This document shows, piece by piece, positions 48,481 through 57,691 of a stretch of DNA of 64,000 bases. The first letter of the stretch is position 1. The number at the start of each line of letters is the position of its first letter. Source of the DNA: Polynucleobacter asymbioticus (GTDB lineage: Bacteria; Pseudomonadota; Gammaproteobacteria; Burkholderiales; Burkholderiaceae). The stretch covers positions 1,060,821 to 1,124,820 of the forward strand of contig NZ_CP061297.1 of NCBI RefSeq assembly GCF_018687575.1, written 5' to 3'. The notes beneath the pieces were generated by a model. That model saw nothing but the letters and a program-made list of their open reading frames with translations. It made no database searches and was not told where the DNA came from. A program made the translations under genes and the position numbers.

Positions 48481-48825
48481 ATGAAACCTGGCATTCACCC
48501 CGAATATCGTGAAATCGTCTTTGTAGACGTTTCTAATAACTTCAGCTTCAAGACTCGCTCCACTATGTCTACTAAAGAGACAATCAAGTGGGAAGATGGC
48601 AATGAATATCCATTAGCCAAGATCGAGACTTCATCTGAGTCACACCCTTTCTACACTGGTACCCAGAAGATTATGGATACTGCCGGTCGTGTTGAGAAAT
48701 TCCGTCAGAAGTTCGGCACTAAAGCTGTTGCTAAGGCAACTGGTGATGGCGCTGCTAAAACAGCTGAGAAAAAAGCTGCTGCTGCAGAAGCTAAAGCCGC
48801 TGAAAAGCCAGCTAAGAAGAAGTAA
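48481..48825 (+). CDS. rpmE2: 50S ribosomal protein L31 type B, with Ala/Lys tail
   Basis: The type B (zinc-free) L31 core ([22 protein letters not shown], then [25 protein letters not shown] in part and VEKFRQKFG) occupies about 85 residues without the CxxC of the zinc form. A tail of about 28 residues made almost only of Ala, Lys and Glu ([19 protein letters not shown]...) follows, making 114 residues against the usual 85-90. Starts at ATG 48481. Monocistronic, ended by the terminator at 48894. Confidence 0.95.
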   Translation: MKPGIHPEYREIVFVDVSNNFSFKTRSTMSTKETIKWEDGNEYPLAKIETSSESHPFYTGTQKIMDTAGRVEKFRQKFGTKAVAKATGDGAAKTAEKKAAAAEAKAAEKPAKKK

Positions 48826-48890
48826 TAGACTCACTCTACATAGGGGCTGGGGTTTGGATATTCACTATTCACCCTCCCCTGCGAGATAAT

Positions 48891-48916
48891 CAAGGCAGCG
48901 TTTGCTGCCTTTTTTA
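48891..48916 (+). terminator. Rho-independent terminator after rpmE2
   Basis: GGCAGC (48894-48899), loop GTTT, GCTGCC (48904-48909), then TTTTTT. Only about 15 bases remain before the next start codon at 48930, so the next gene's promoter must overlap it or transcription must read through. Confidence 0.9.
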
Positions 48917-48929
48917 TTACTAGTTTTAT

Positions 48930-50657
48930 ATGGTTAAACTCACCGCCGCCGCCACCACCTCCATTCCACGCATCATTATTTTTGCGTTGACCTTGGTCTA
49001 TGGTTTTGCAGGCCTCTTCGCGCGTGACCCCTGGAAAAATGAAGATGCCATCGGATTTGGTGGCATGTGGACTTTGCACAATGGCAAAGCACTGGATTGG
49101 ATTGTTCCGCATCTTGCCGGGCGTGATGCATCCCTTGGCGCACCCTTTCCCTACTGGCTAGGTGCCACTCTGATGGATCTTTTTGGTCCATTGATTGGTA
49201 TTGCCAATGCGGCGCGCCTCTATGCAGCCGTTTGTTTTTTTGCTGCTGCGCTAGCCATTTGGTATGCGACCTATCTCTTGGGTCGTCGCCCAGAGGTGCA
49301 ACCAATGGTTCTAGCGGTTGGTGGTCAACCTGGCCGCAAAAATTACGGCATGACTCTGGCTGATGGTGCGCTACTGATTTTCTTAGCCTGCGTCGGTCTT
49401 GCGCAACGCGCACATGAGACTACTCCGATGATGGCGCAACTCATGGGCATCAGCATTGTCTTGTACGGTACCGTGCGTGGTTTAGATAAGCCATGGCAAG
49501 GTGGTCTCTGGACTGGTTTGGGTATTGCAATCATTGCGCTTTCGAGCAATCTCACCCTCAGCTTAATTGTTGTCAGCTCCACCATCATTGCGGTCATTGC
49601 AAGCAATGCGAAGTTACGTTTTCGTTGGACTTTAACTAGTACAGTTTTAGGCTTGATTGGTTTTGCGATTTGGCCTGCGCTTTGGTATTTAAGCAACCTC
49701 ACTCCTGAGTGGCGTCATATCGCTGAAGAAGGCTGGCGCAATATGCCAGAGATGCGCGCAACGCCTTCCATTGAATCACTCGGATTTTTGAGTGTGAACT
49801 TCTGGGCCTATGCCTGGCCTGTTTGGCCATTAGCCATCATCTCCCTCGCGCACTGGGGTCGAGTCAAAGAGGCAGGTCAATGGCGCGCTCCTCACCTTTG
49901 CATTCCACTGAGTTTATTTATTGGTTGCTTAATCTATGTTCTGTTCCGTTTAGAAGCTAACGAACATGACCTGATCATTTTGATTCCAAGCTTGTCGATT
50001 ATTGCTGCATTTAGTCTGCCAATACTCAAGCGCAGCCTCATTAGCTTCATCGATTGGTTTGCGATGTTTAGCTTCACGATCATTGCTTTAGCCATTTGGA
50101 TTATTTGGCTTGCAAAAGTGACTGGCTTCCCAGAATCAACCGCTAGTAATTTGGCAAGACTGCTACCCGGCTTTCAGGCGCAGTTTGATTACATTGGCTT
50201 TGTGATTGCCCTCATAATTACTGGCGTTTGGTTAGCGATTGTGCGCTGGAGAACTTCTCGCGCTCCCAAAGAAATCTGGCGTTGCCTCATCATCTCTGCT
50301 TCTGGAACTACCTTGATGTGGGTTCTCTTGATGACTTTATGGCTGCCCACCATCAATTACGCCAAGACCTATCGCTATGTTTCAGATCGCCTGGAAACGA
50401 TCATCGCCAATACGCCAGGCTGCATTGACACCACTAACCTCGGACCAGCTCAGTTAGCTTCATTCGACTACTTCACCAAGCTTCCACTAAGAGATGATCC
50501 CAGCTGCAATCTCATGCTGACACACAGCTCTTCAGAGGCCAAGGCATACGCTAGCCTCAATAAAAAGAAAATAGAGTTGCTCTGGGAAGATCGCCGCGCA
50601 TCTGACCGTGATGAGCGTCTCCGCCTCTATCAAATTACCCCAGCCGGTAAAGAATAA
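48930..50657 (+). CDS. ArnT-like GT-C family membrane glycosyltransferase
   Basis: Predicted polyprenol-sugar-dependent glycosyltransferase of the inner membrane. The 575 residues have about 12 membrane segments and the first-loop acidic site FARDPWKNEDAIGFGG characteristic of ArnT/PMT-like enzymes. A periplasmic C-terminal domain of about 100 residues ends it. The acceptor (lipid A or another envelope glycan) cannot be told. Starts at ATG 48930, lacking a clear ribosome site; followed three bases later by the MATE gene. Confidence 0.8.
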   Translation: MVKLTAAATTSIPRIIIFALTLVYGFAGLFARDPWKNEDAIGFGGMWTLHNGKALDWIVPHLAGRDASLGAPFPYWLGATLMDLFGPLIGIANAARLYAAVCFFAAALAIWYATYLLGRRPEVQPMVLAVGGQPGRKNYGMTLADGALLIFLACVGLAQRAHETTPMMAQLMGISIVLYGTVRGLDKPWQGGLWTGLGIAIIALSSNLTLSLIVVSSTIIAVIASNAKLRFRWTLTSTVLGLIGFAIWPALWYLSNLTPEWRHIAEEGWRNMPEMRATPSIESLGFLSVNFWAYAWPVWPLAIISLAHWGRVKEAGQWRAPHLCIPLSLFIGCLIYVLFRLEANEHDLIILIPSLSIIAAFSLPILKRSLISFIDWFAMFSFTIIALAIWIIWLAKVTGFPESTASNLARLLPGFQAQFDYIGFVIALIITGVWLAIVRWRTSRAPKEIWRCLIISASGTTLMWVLLMTLWLPTINYAKTYRYVSDRLETIIANTPGCIDTTNLGPAQLASFDYFTKLPLRDDPSCNLMLTHSSSEAKAYASLNKKKIELLWEDRRASDRDERLRLYQITPAGKE

Positions 50658-50660
50658 AAC

Positions 50661-52052
50661 GTGTTGCACTTTAAGTTATCGCGTTTGCGCGAGGATATTC
50701 CCTCTCTACTAAAACTGGCTGGCCCATTACTCATTGGTCAGCTGGCGGTGATTACATTTGGCGTTTTAGATACCGCCATGACAGCACGGTATTCTGCGGA
50801 TGACCTTGCCGCTCTTGCAATGGCATCCGCTATCTTTATCAGTATCTATGTTGGCCTCACAGGCGTAATCTCAGCACTCGCTCCAATCGCTGGACAACTC
50901 TTTGGTGCAAAACGCTTTGGTGAGATTGGTGAAGAGGTGCGTCAAGCCACTTGGCTAGCTATGGGCCTGACCATCTTGGGTGGTGCCATTCTGCTTAATG
51001 CCGATTACCTTCTTCAAATCTCTCAAGTCACACCGGATATTGAAGGCAAGGCTAAGCTGTATCTCAACATCCTCGCAATTGGTTTACCAGCGAGCATGGC
51101 AATGCGCGTCTTAATGGCCCTGCATAATGCCGTCTCCAGACCAGCAGTCATCACGGTGGTGCAGCTGATTGGATTGGGCTTAAAACTCCCACTCAATCTC
51201 CTCTTTATTTATGGTGGCCTAGGTATCGAAGGTATGGGTGGCCCCGGTTGCGCAGTAGCGACCGTCATCATTAATTGGTTCTGGCTCATCATCACGCTGG
51301 GCTTTGTAATGTTCGATAGCTTCTACAAGTCATTCAAGATCTTTACACGCTTTAGCTGGCCTGACTGGCATCGCATCTGGACTCTGTTGAAATTAGGTGC
51401 GCCCATCGGATTCAGTTACTTGATTGAAGTAACCTCCTTTACCTTTATGTCACTCTTCATTGCACGCTTGGGCACTACCGCTTTAGCTGGTCATCAAATT
51501 GTGGCCAATATGGGGACGGTGATTTATATGGTGCCCCTATCCCTCTCGATTGCAACCATGACGCTAGTCTCTCAATCGATTGGTGCGAATCAGCAAGAGC
51601 GCGCCGAGGAGATTGGATGGTCGTCAGTTTTCTTCACAACTACTTTGTGTGTTTTGATAGGTCTTGCGGTCTGGATTTTTAGAATCCAGCTACTCGATTT
51701 ATACGACCCACCAGAGGAAGTGAAACTATTTTCGATTCCACTCTTTTTGTTTATCGCTTTTTATCAAGTCTTTGATGCACTGCAGATTACGGCGGCATTT
51801 ATTCTGAGAGCCTATCGCATTGCCTTCTGGCCGATGCTGATTTACGCAGGATCACTATGGGGTGTAGGCCTTGGTGGTGGCTACCTGATGGGCTTTAATG
51901 TCTTTGGCAATACCCCAGAATTTTTACAAGGCGCTAATGGCTTTTGGGCTGGTAACAGCATGAGCCTGGGATTGGCTGCACTGCTACTGCTCTACCTCTT
52001 TAGAAAAACAGCGGCACGTTTCGAGAAAACGCATCCGCCGGTTGAGGTTTAG
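50661..52052 (+). CDS. MATE family efflux transporter
   Basis: Twelve-segment sodium- or proton-driven exporter. Family features include LAGPLLIGQLAVITFGVLDTAM near the start, GAKRFGEIGEEVRQ, GLGIEGMGGPGCAVATVI (split) and AGHQIVANMGTVIYMVP. The 463 residues start at GTG 50661, three bases after the previous stop, so the two are co-transcribed. The substrate is unknown; the NorM group is the nearest in appearance. Confidence 0.92.
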   Translation: MLHFKLSRLREDIPSLLKLAGPLLIGQLAVITFGVLDTAMTARYSADDLAALAMASAIFISIYVGLTGVISALAPIAGQLFGAKRFGEIGEEVRQATWLAMGLTILGGAILLNADYLLQISQVTPDIEGKAKLYLNILAIGLPASMAMRVLMALHNAVSRPAVITVVQLIGLGLKLPLNLLFIYGGLGIEGMGGPGCAVATVIINWFWLIITLGFVMFDSFYKSFKIFTRFSWPDWHRIWTLLKLGAPIGFSYLIEVTSFTFMSLFIARLGTTALAGHQIVANMGTVIYMVPLSLSIATMTLVSQSIGANQQERAEEIGWSSVFFTTTLCVLIGLAVWIFRIQLLDLYDPPEEVKLFSIPLFLFIAFYQVFDALQITAAFILRAYRIAFWPMLIYAGSLWGVGLGGGYLMGFNVFGNTPEFLQGANGFWAGNSMSLGLAALLLLYLFRKTAARFEKTHPPVEV

Positions 52053-52077
52053 TCGAGATTAAATCCAATACTCTAAT

Positions 52078-52596
52078 TTACTGAATCGGTCTAAACCCAT
52101 TTGGAGGCATTGAAGGTTTGCCTTGCGGAATGTTGTAGCCATTGTTGTTAGCGCCACTGCCGCCAAAGTTTTGAGTTGGATAACTCGGCACTTGATTGCC
52201 TTTAGAATACATACATTGTTGATAAGCAATGTTGTATTGGACTTGCGCTTGATTTTGCTTGCCAGAAGAATTCATAGCACCCATAGCGGCGCCACCGAGT
52301 AAGCCAATGCCTGCGCCAGTTCCAATATTCTGACTACTACCACCCTGAATGACTGCACCAGCTGCTGCACCCAAGGCAGCGCCAATAGCGGCACTCGTCG
52401 CACCTTCTTTTAAGGCTGCATTGCTAGTATCTTTAATGGCATTTGCAGCAAACTCGCGGCATTGCTGATCTTCCTGCTGAAATACCTCAAAAGGCTTGCC
52501 TTCACGCGGCATGATGGCAACCGTTGGGCCAGTTGGCGCAGAGACACAAGCAGCTAAAGAGCTCATCATGGCCAAAGTGAGTACGGCACGTTTCAT
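52078..52596 (-). CDS. glycine-zipper lipoprotein
   Basis: A 172-residue predicted outer-membrane lipoprotein with lipobox SLAAC (Cys near residue 17). The middle has a glycine-zipper-like hydrophobic hairpin (AAIGALGAAAGAVI, then GTGAGIGLLGGAAMGAMN), and the tail is rich in Asn, Gly and Pro. Function unknown; such proteins affect envelope permeability. Starts at ATG 52596. It converges with the MATE gene across 25 bp with no visible terminator. Confidence 0.8.
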   Translation of the reverse strand: MKRAVLTLAMMSSLAACVSAPTGPTVAIMPREGKPFEVFQQEDQQCREFAANAIKDTSNAALKEGATSAAIGAALGAAAGAVIQGGSSQNIGTGAGIGLLGGAAMGAMNSSGKQNQAQVQYNIAYQQCMYSKGNQVPSYPTQNFGGSGANNNGYNIPQGKPSMPPNGFRPIQ

Positions 52597-52632
52597 ATTT
52601 ATTCCTTAAATCGGGTTATGCACTAAATTGGT

Positions 52633-53121
52633 TTAATTCTGAATGCGCTGTCTTGTACTCGTACTGCCAGACGGCGGCATTGCTGGGCGAGTTTGCCAAC
52701 CCGATGGGCAACTTTGCACATACGGAAAGTATTGCTCACTTGCCTCGCAGTAATACCAAATGGGAGCTTGAGGCTGTGAGGCTAGAACCATGGGTTGTTG
52801 TGGCGCTGCATAGGTGACCACTGGCGGGGCTGCGTACACCACTGGTGGCGCATAGTAGCCAGCGGCATAAGGATAGCCATAGCCAGGACCGTAATACCCA
52901 CCACGCCAGCCTGGGCCCCAGCCACCGCCCCAACCAGGGCCATATGCTGCTGGGCGCCAACCGCCGCCATATCCGCCATAGCCACCCCCAACAGAGACTG
53001 CCCAACCGACATTACCCGCCTGTGCTGCTAAAGGCGCCAGCGTAAGCAAGCCTCCGGCTGCCAGGAGCGCCAGAACAGCTTTGGATATAAGGAATTTCGA
53101 TTGCATTTGGCTTGTTTTCAT
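52633..53121 (-). CDS. secreted Gly/Tyr/Pro-rich protein, unknown
   Basis: A 162-residue protein with signal peptide (KFLISKAVLALLAAGGLLTLAPLAAQA) and a mature part made of GGYGGYGGG- and YGPGYG-type repeats, then proline/alanine repeats (APPVVYAAPPVV) and a C-terminal domain with two cysteines (YYCEASEQYFPYVQSCPSGW). This last block is common to a family of betaproteobacterial envelope proteins of unknown role. I start at ATG 53121; an ATG at 53106 (MQSKF) is also possible. Adjacent to the glycine-zipper gene on the same strand. Confidence 0.7.
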   Translation of the reverse strand: MKTSQMQSKFLISKAVLALLAAGGLLTLAPLAAQAGNVGWAVSVGGGYGGYGGGWRPAAYGPGWGGGWGPGWRGGYYGPGYGYPYAAGYYAPPVVYAAPPVVTYAAPQQPMVLASQPQAPIWYYCEASEQYFPYVQSCPSGWQTRPAMPPSGSTSTRQRIQN

Positions 53122-53232
53122 AGTGGACCCCATTAATTGGTCGCCTCCTACTACCATTAACGCTTCATTTAAATTCAGGCTGACAGGAATTTAGCTTTTC
53201 ACGGAATATTTATCACTTATCCGTGAGGGCTG

Positions 53233-54231
53233 TTAGTCTAATTTTGCGCCGGATTTGTAAATTACTCTACCCCATTTATTAGTCTCAGACTGAATCAATT
53301 TAGAGAGCTCTTGAGGGCTTCCTGGGGCTGGATCTAATCCGCTTGCAAGCAACTTCTTTTTAACTTCCGCTTGATTGAGGGTTTGGCGGGTCAGCGTATT
53401 TAATTGCTTTTGTATTGCGGGCGGTAAATTCGCTGGCGCCATGAGCGAGAACCACGATATAGCCTCAAATCCAGGCAAACCTTGCTCTGCCATCGTTGGA
53501 ATTTCTGGAGCCGCTGGAGAGCGTTTTAGTGTGGTTACTCCTAAGGCCTGAACCTCACCCGCCTTAATCAACGATAGGGATGAAGATAGGTTATCAAAGA
53601 GCATCGTAATCCGACCGCTAATCAGGTCAGGCAAAGACTGCGCCCTACCCTTATAAGGAATATGACGAATTTGCACCCCGGTCATTTCTTTAAAGAGCTC
53701 ACCTGACATGTGCAAGGAAGTCCCAACACCTGAAGAGCCAAAAGTAAGTTCATTGGGTTTAGCTTTGGCTAGCTCAATGAGTTCGTGCAGATTACTTACG
53801 CCTAGCTTCTTGTTCACCACCAGTACATTGGGGGTACTGGCTAAAAAACTAATGGGCGTGAAATCATTGATTGGATGAAAAGACATCTTTTCATAAAGAG
53901 CGCCATTGATTGCATGTATACCTACTGTACCAATGAGTAGCGTGTATCCATCTGGCTCACTTTTTGCAACAAGATCAGCACCAATATTGCCGCCATAGCC
54001 AGGACGGTTCTCAACCAGAACTGGCACACCCAAACTTTGCTGCCAACTCTCGGCAAGCACGCGCGCCAAAATATCGGGCGCCCCGCCCGGTGTAAAGGTC
54101 ACCACAATCCGGATAGTTTGTTTAGGCCAGGCAGTATTCGATTTGGTTGTTTGAGATTGCGCGATTGTAGCGAAACCTAGGCAAGCAAAAAAAATTACCA
54201 GATTTCTCACCAACTTTAAAGTGATTGCCAT
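53233..54231 (-). CDS. Bug family tripartite tricarboxylate receptor protein
   Basis: Periplasmic solute-binding protein of the Bug/TctC type, very abundant in Burkholderiales. It has a signal peptide (VRNLVIFFACLGFATIAQS), and the family motifs WPKQTIRIVVTFTPGGAPDILAR (split), VENRPGYGGNIGADLVAK, GSSGVGTSLHMSGELFK and DNLSSSL. The 332 residues start at ATG 54231; a TTG directly before it is an alternative. No TctA/TctB membrane partners are in the window, so it is an orphan receptor and its ligand is unknown. Confidence 0.93.
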   Translation of the reverse strand: MAITLKLVRNLVIFFACLGFATIAQSQTTKSNTAWPKQTIRIVVTFTPGGAPDILARVLAESWQQSLGVPVLVENRPGYGGNIGADLVAKSEPDGYTLLIGTVGIHAINGALYEKMSFHPINDFTPISFLASTPNVLVVNKKLGVSNLHELIELAKAKPNELTFGSSGVGTSLHMSGELFKEMTGVQIRHIPYKGRAQSLPDLISGRITMLFDNLSSSLSLIKAGEVQALGVTTLKRSPAAPEIPTMAEQGLPGFEAISWFSLMAPANLPPAIQKQLNTLTRQTLNQAEVKKKLLASGLDPAPGSPQELSKLIQSETNKWGRVIYKSGAKLD

Positions 54232-54249
54232 CAAATCACCCGCACTAAA

Positions 54250-54822
54250 TTAAAGACCAAAACGCGAGCGCAACCAAATTAATCCATCGTATTTAACGGG
54301 ATCATCGGCGCAAGGGCCAACACCACACTCCAGTAGCGTCGATGCCAAATTGGCAAACACCAAAACAATAAATGCGATCACCAATAGATTGGCAAATACA
54401 GATCGTGAGCGCACATCACGATTAGGCAGCATTAATAAAATAGCAAGGCCAGCTAACAAGCCAACGTAGCCAACATAAGCCCAAGTATAGAAATGCAACT
54501 CAAGAAAAGTTTTTCCAAATCCTTTATCGCCAGGCAAGATATGTAAGAGCACTTGGCGTAAGGAAACCATCATCCCAACCAAGCCGCCAATAATGCCCCA
54601 GCCATAGTGAGCGGAATGCGCACCACAACGAATATTCAGCACCAGTGCAAAACCAATAATGATGAATCCCATGCGCTGCATTAAGCAAAGCGGGCAAGGC
54701 AATTCACCGAAATAGAATTGGTCGATAAAGGCATAGGACAGCATGCCAATAATTCCAGCCAAAGCCAATTGATTACCGAGTGCTGCCAGGGATGGGAGAG
54801 AAGAAAAAGAGTGCTTACTCAT
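54250..54822 (-). CDS. dsbB: DsbB-like disulfide oxidase with shifted second cysteine pair
   Basis: Quinone-linked oxidase that re-oxidises DsbA. The quinone-adjacent CPLC motif is at residues 43-46 with the conserved MQRMGF after it. In E. coli DsbB the second pair sits in the loop between membrane segments 3 and 4; here that loop (residues 94-115) has no Cys, and the pair is Cys166 and Cys171 after a fifth predicted segment (residues 143-163). The 190 residues therefore form a variant subfamily. Starts at ATG 54822, five bases after the DUF5993-like peptide gene. Confidence 0.85.
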   Translation of the reverse strand: MSKHSFSSLPSLAALGNQLALAGIIGMLSYAFIDQFYFGELPCPLCLMQRMGFIIIGFALVLNIRCGAHSAHYGWGIIGGLVGMMVSLRQVLLHILPGDKGFGKTFLELHFYTWAYVGYVGLLAGLAILLMLPNRDVRSRSVFANLLVIAFIVLVFANLASTLLECGVGPCADDPVKYDGLIWLRSRFGL

Positions 54823-54827
54823 TTTTC

Positions 54828-54986
54828 TTACAGACTGATATTCAGGTGATTGGTAGCATGGACTCTGAACCAGAACATCAGAATGCCAACGGTAATGGCA
54901 AGCATAACTAAGCCCGCCAGACGTTTCTCAAACCAAACAAGGACAAGACCGATAAAGGCCGTCAGGAAAGGTAGAAACATGTACAT
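54828..54986 (-). CDS. DUF5993-like 52-residue membrane peptide
   Basis: A short frame with two hydrophobic segments: residues 3-18 (MFLPFLTAFIGLVLVW), a charged turn (FEKRLAG), residues 24-40 (LVMLAITVGILMFWF), and a polar tail with RVHATNHLNISL. This pattern agrees with the DUF5993 family often found beside DsbB. Start at ATG 54986 (or 54980); no strong ribosome site. It ends five bases before dsbB, so both are probably in one operon. Assigned from memory of the family; not verified. Confidence 0.6.
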   Translation of the reverse strand: MYMFLPFLTAFIGLVLVWFEKRLAGLVMLAITVGILMFWFRVHATNHLNISL

Positions 54987-55149
54987 GAATGAATTCTATC
55001 GCAGGTCGATCTAGAAGCAAAAACAAGCGATTTGAAGGGTCTTTGCCATGTATTGAAAGCACGACCCTGCTGCACGATGCGTCAACTTTAAGGGAGTTTT
55101 AATGCCCCCTCAAAGGATGATGGCCAAGGCAACTTGGCCAATAGCCGAA

Positions 55150-55842
55150 TTAAGTAATCTTGATTTTAAGTGGGGTCAAACCTTCGACGCTACCCTCAAG
55201 CACATCACCTTTTTTCACAGGACCAACACCTGCAGGGGTACCGGACATAATTAAATCACCCGGCTCAAGCGTGAATAAAGTCGAAAGATAAGCGATAGTG
55301 TCAGGAACATTCCAAATCAATTGGTTTAAGTCGCCCTCTTGGCGTACTTCACCATTGACTAGCAACTTAACTACACCCTTGTTAGGGTGACCAAATTGAG
55401 CTGCTGGAGTAATCGCTGCACATGGTGCGGATTGATCAAAAGCTTTACCGGTATCCCAAGGACGGCCCATTTTTTTTGCTTCACCCTGTAAATCACGACG
55501 GGTCATGTCTAAACCAACACCGTAACCATACACATGCTCTAGCGCTTTATCGGCGGGAATATTTGCGCCACCTTTACCAATGGCAACGACCATTTCAATT
55601 TCGTGATGAACATCATTTGAAAGATTTGGATATTGCATATCTTTGCCATCAGTCACTATCGAGTTGGCCGGCTTCATAAAAAAGAACGGCGGCTCACGAT
55701 CAGGATCATGACCCATCTCACGAGCATGATCAGCATAGTTACGACCAACGCAATAAATACGGTTGACGGCAAAACGACGGGTATCACCCACAACCGGGAG
55801 GGATGGAACGACTGGCGGATCAATAACGTATGCGGTGCTCAT
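55150..55842 (-). CDS. fumarylacetoacetate hydrolase family protein
   Basis: Metal-dependent C-C hydrolase or decarboxylase of the FAH superfamily, near fumarylpyruvate/5-oxopent-3-ene-tricarboxylate types. Visible are [17 protein letters not shown], the metal-ligand region with [15 protein letters not shown], and [20 protein letters not shown] near the end. The 230 residues agree with the short form. The substrate cannot be stated. Starts at ATG 55842; no catabolic neighbours are present. Confidence 0.9.
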   Translation of the reverse strand: MSTAYVIDPPVVPSLPVVGDTRRFAVNRIYCVGRNYADHAREMGHDPDREPPFFFMKPANSIVTDGKDMQYPNLSNDVHHEIEMVVAIGKGGANIPADKALEHVYGYGVGLDMTRRDLQGEAKKMGRPWDTGKAFDQSAPCAAITPAAQFGHPNKGVVKLLVNGEVRQEGDLNQLIWNVPDTIAYLSTLFTLEPGDLIMSGTPAGVGPVKKGDVLEGSVEGLTPLKIKIT

Positions 55843-55912
55843 GAATGGCCTTTCTAAGGAGCGTCTAGTTTTCTAAATGATTGAATTAATTATGACATTA
55901 CTTGAATGAACG

Positions 55913-56188
55913 TCACTTTTGACTCCGGGTACGCAGTTTAAGTACCAAGATGCTGAGGGCCAAAGCGAAGGTCAAGGCATTCGCCAGAATCAAGGGCCAC
56001 TTCTCAATGATGAGGCCATAGATCAGCCAGAGGCCAACACCAGCAGTAAATAAGCTATACATGCCTACCGAGATTCCAGAAAGATCTCGGGTGCGCCAGG
56101 ATTGAATAGCTTGAGGCAAAAAAGCAATCGTCGTCAAGAACGCAGCGCAGTAACCAATGATCTCAATCTGATGCGGCTGTAAGTCCAT
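55913..56188 (-). CDS. SemiSWEET family sugar transporter
   Basis: A 91-residue protein with three membrane segments (about residues 9-25, 40-60 and 65-85) and the MtN3/PQ-loop proline-glutamine (FLPQAIQSWRTRD), the signature of SemiSWEET half-transporters that act as dimers. Conserved Asn and Trp residues can be seen in IYGLIIEKWPLILANALT. Starts at ATG 56188, seven bases after the cytochrome c gene. The sugar is unknown. Confidence 0.85.
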   Translation of the reverse strand: MDLQPHQIEIIGYCAAFLTTIAFLPQAIQSWRTRDLSGISVGMYSLFTAGVGLWLIYGLIIEKWPLILANALTFALALSILVLKLRTRSQK

Positions 56189-56195
56189 TCAATGA

Positions 56196-56585
56196 CTACT
56201 TTTTATTTAAGCCAGCTTTGCGTGCTTCGATTTCTTTATTGATTGCAGTGAGAGTTTTTGCATCTGGAGTCTTCCAGTTACCGCCAGCCTTATTGGCCAT
56301 ATAGGCTACCGCATCAGAGAATGTTTCAATTGTCATATTGGGATTTCCGCCCTTTGCAGGCATCCCCCTTACGCCAACATAAGCATGGGCGGTGAGAGTC
56401 ACCTGACCTTCAGCAATTAGAGGAGCCCACTGCGTTTTGTTTCCCAATTTGGGGGCATTCAACACACCAGAGGCATGGCAGGCTGCGCAGACTTGCTTAT
56501 AGGCATTCTCGCCAGGCTCTGCAAATGCTGCAAAGCTAGCGCTAGACATGGTAATCAGGATCAAGGATCGAAGGGATAAATTCAT
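56196..56585 (-). CDS. periplasmic class I c-type cytochrome
   Basis: Electron-transfer protein with signal peptide (to AFA at about residue 22), heme-binding CAACH near residue 34-38, and a methionine ligand in VRGMPAKGGN. The 129 residues resemble cytochrome c5/c555-type domains. Starts at ATG 56585. It lies beside SemiSWEET without obvious partner, so its redox partner is not known. Confidence 0.9.
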   Translation of the reverse strand: MNLSLRSLILITMSSASFAAFAEPGENAYKQVCAACHASGVLNAPKLGNKTQWAPLIAEGQVTLTAHAYVGVRGMPAKGGNPNMTIETFSDAVAYMANKAGGNWKTPDAKTLTAINKEIEARKAGLNKK

Positions 56586-56665
56586 ATCAGTAGCAATTGA
56601 GGTTGTATTAACTTAACAATGTATCTCAATTTGCAAGCAAGGGTCTAATTAGCTGATTTAACGGC

Positions 56666-57691
56666 CTAAAGCCAGCCAGCGATCTGCTTCTTGAGGCCGA
56701 TCGATTTATAACCCGGACCGGCACTAGAGAGTACGCGGATTTTGCGGATGATTTTTGCCAGGTCAGCATTCTTGCTAAGGTCTTCATTCATAGCCAGAAA
56801 GAAGATTTCATCCTTCAACTGAATGAAATCTAGGCCATTTTCAAGCGCAACACTCTTAACACCCATGCCAACATCGGCTTTTTTGGCCAATATGGCTGTA
56901 GCAATTGCGGAGTGGGTGAACTCCTCGTTCTCATATCCCTTAATACGATGTGGATCGATACCCTCTTTAGCCAAAATGGTATCAAGCAGCAGGCGAGTAC
57001 CCGATCCCTTTTGGCGATTAATAAATCGAATCTTGGGTCTTAATAAATCCTTAGGTGAAATGATATTGAGGGGATTGCCCTTAGTCACCAATAAACCCTG
57101 CACACGTTTCATTACCGGGAATATTTCCATACCCTCTTTTTGTAATCGTTTTGAAATAATCTTGGAGCTCTGTTGATCCGAGACGTGAAAGCCTGCAATA
57201 TCGACTTCGTAATTGAGTAGACGCTCCAAAGCCTCACCCGATCCAGCAGTAATAAGCTCAAAGCCGCCAATCTCGAAAACTGCCTTTTGAATGATCGGAT
57301 CACTACTGCTAGCAAAGCGCCACTGCTTTTTAGCTTTCACCCTAAATTGAGCAAAGCCTTCCTCCAAGTGAGAAAGGCTAGATTGACCCAAGCGCATTGT
57401 CTTTTGATCAAAGTCTTCGGTAAATTGAATCAAGTAGCGAGCGTACTCAGATAGCTGGGATCCATGCCCCCTCACCCTATCTATCAGCTTGAAACCGAGC
57501 GCTTGCTCAACATCATTTAACTTTTGCCACACATTTCTATAAGAGAGGCCCATTTTCTTGCAGGCAGACATGAGCGTTTTGCCGTGCTCTATGTCTTTCA
57601 ATAAGGTCGTTAACCACACCAAATCGACTACAGCCGGGTCTTTTGCGTTTTTACTTCCAAAAACTAGGGTTGGCCGAATCTGAATTCTCAT
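56666..57691 (-). CDS. ModE-type regulator fused to a periplasmic-binding-protein-like domain
   Basis: The N-terminal 90 residues hold a LysR/ModE winged helix (LMSACKKMGLSYRNVWQKLNDVEQALGF, split), which in ModE binds operators of molybdate genes. From about residue 110 the protein resembles the substrate-binding proteins next door, including ITAGSGEALERLLNYEVDIAGFH and NRQKGSGTRLLLD; this would sense molybdate or tungstate directly. It starts at ATG 57691, divergent from the tupA-like gene across 75 bp. It is 341 residues. Ligand identity is inferred from the neighbours. Confidence 0.85.
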   Translation of the reverse strand: MRIQIRPTLVFGSKNAKDPAVVDLVWLTTLLKDIEHGKTLMSACKKMGLSYRNVWQKLNDVEQALGFKLIDRVRGHGSQLSEYARYLIQFTEDFDQKTMRLGQSSLSHLEEGFAQFRVKAKKQWRFASSSDPIIQKAVFEIGGFELITAGSGEALERLLNYEVDIAGFHVSDQQSSKIISKRLQKEGMEIFPVMKRVQGLLVTKGNPLNIISPKDLLRPKIRFINRQKGSGTRLLLDTILAKEGIDPHRIKGYENEEFTHSAIATAILAKKADVGMGVKSVALENGLDFIQLKDEIFFLAMNEDLSKNADLAKIIRKIRVLSSAGPGYKSIGLKKQIAGWL

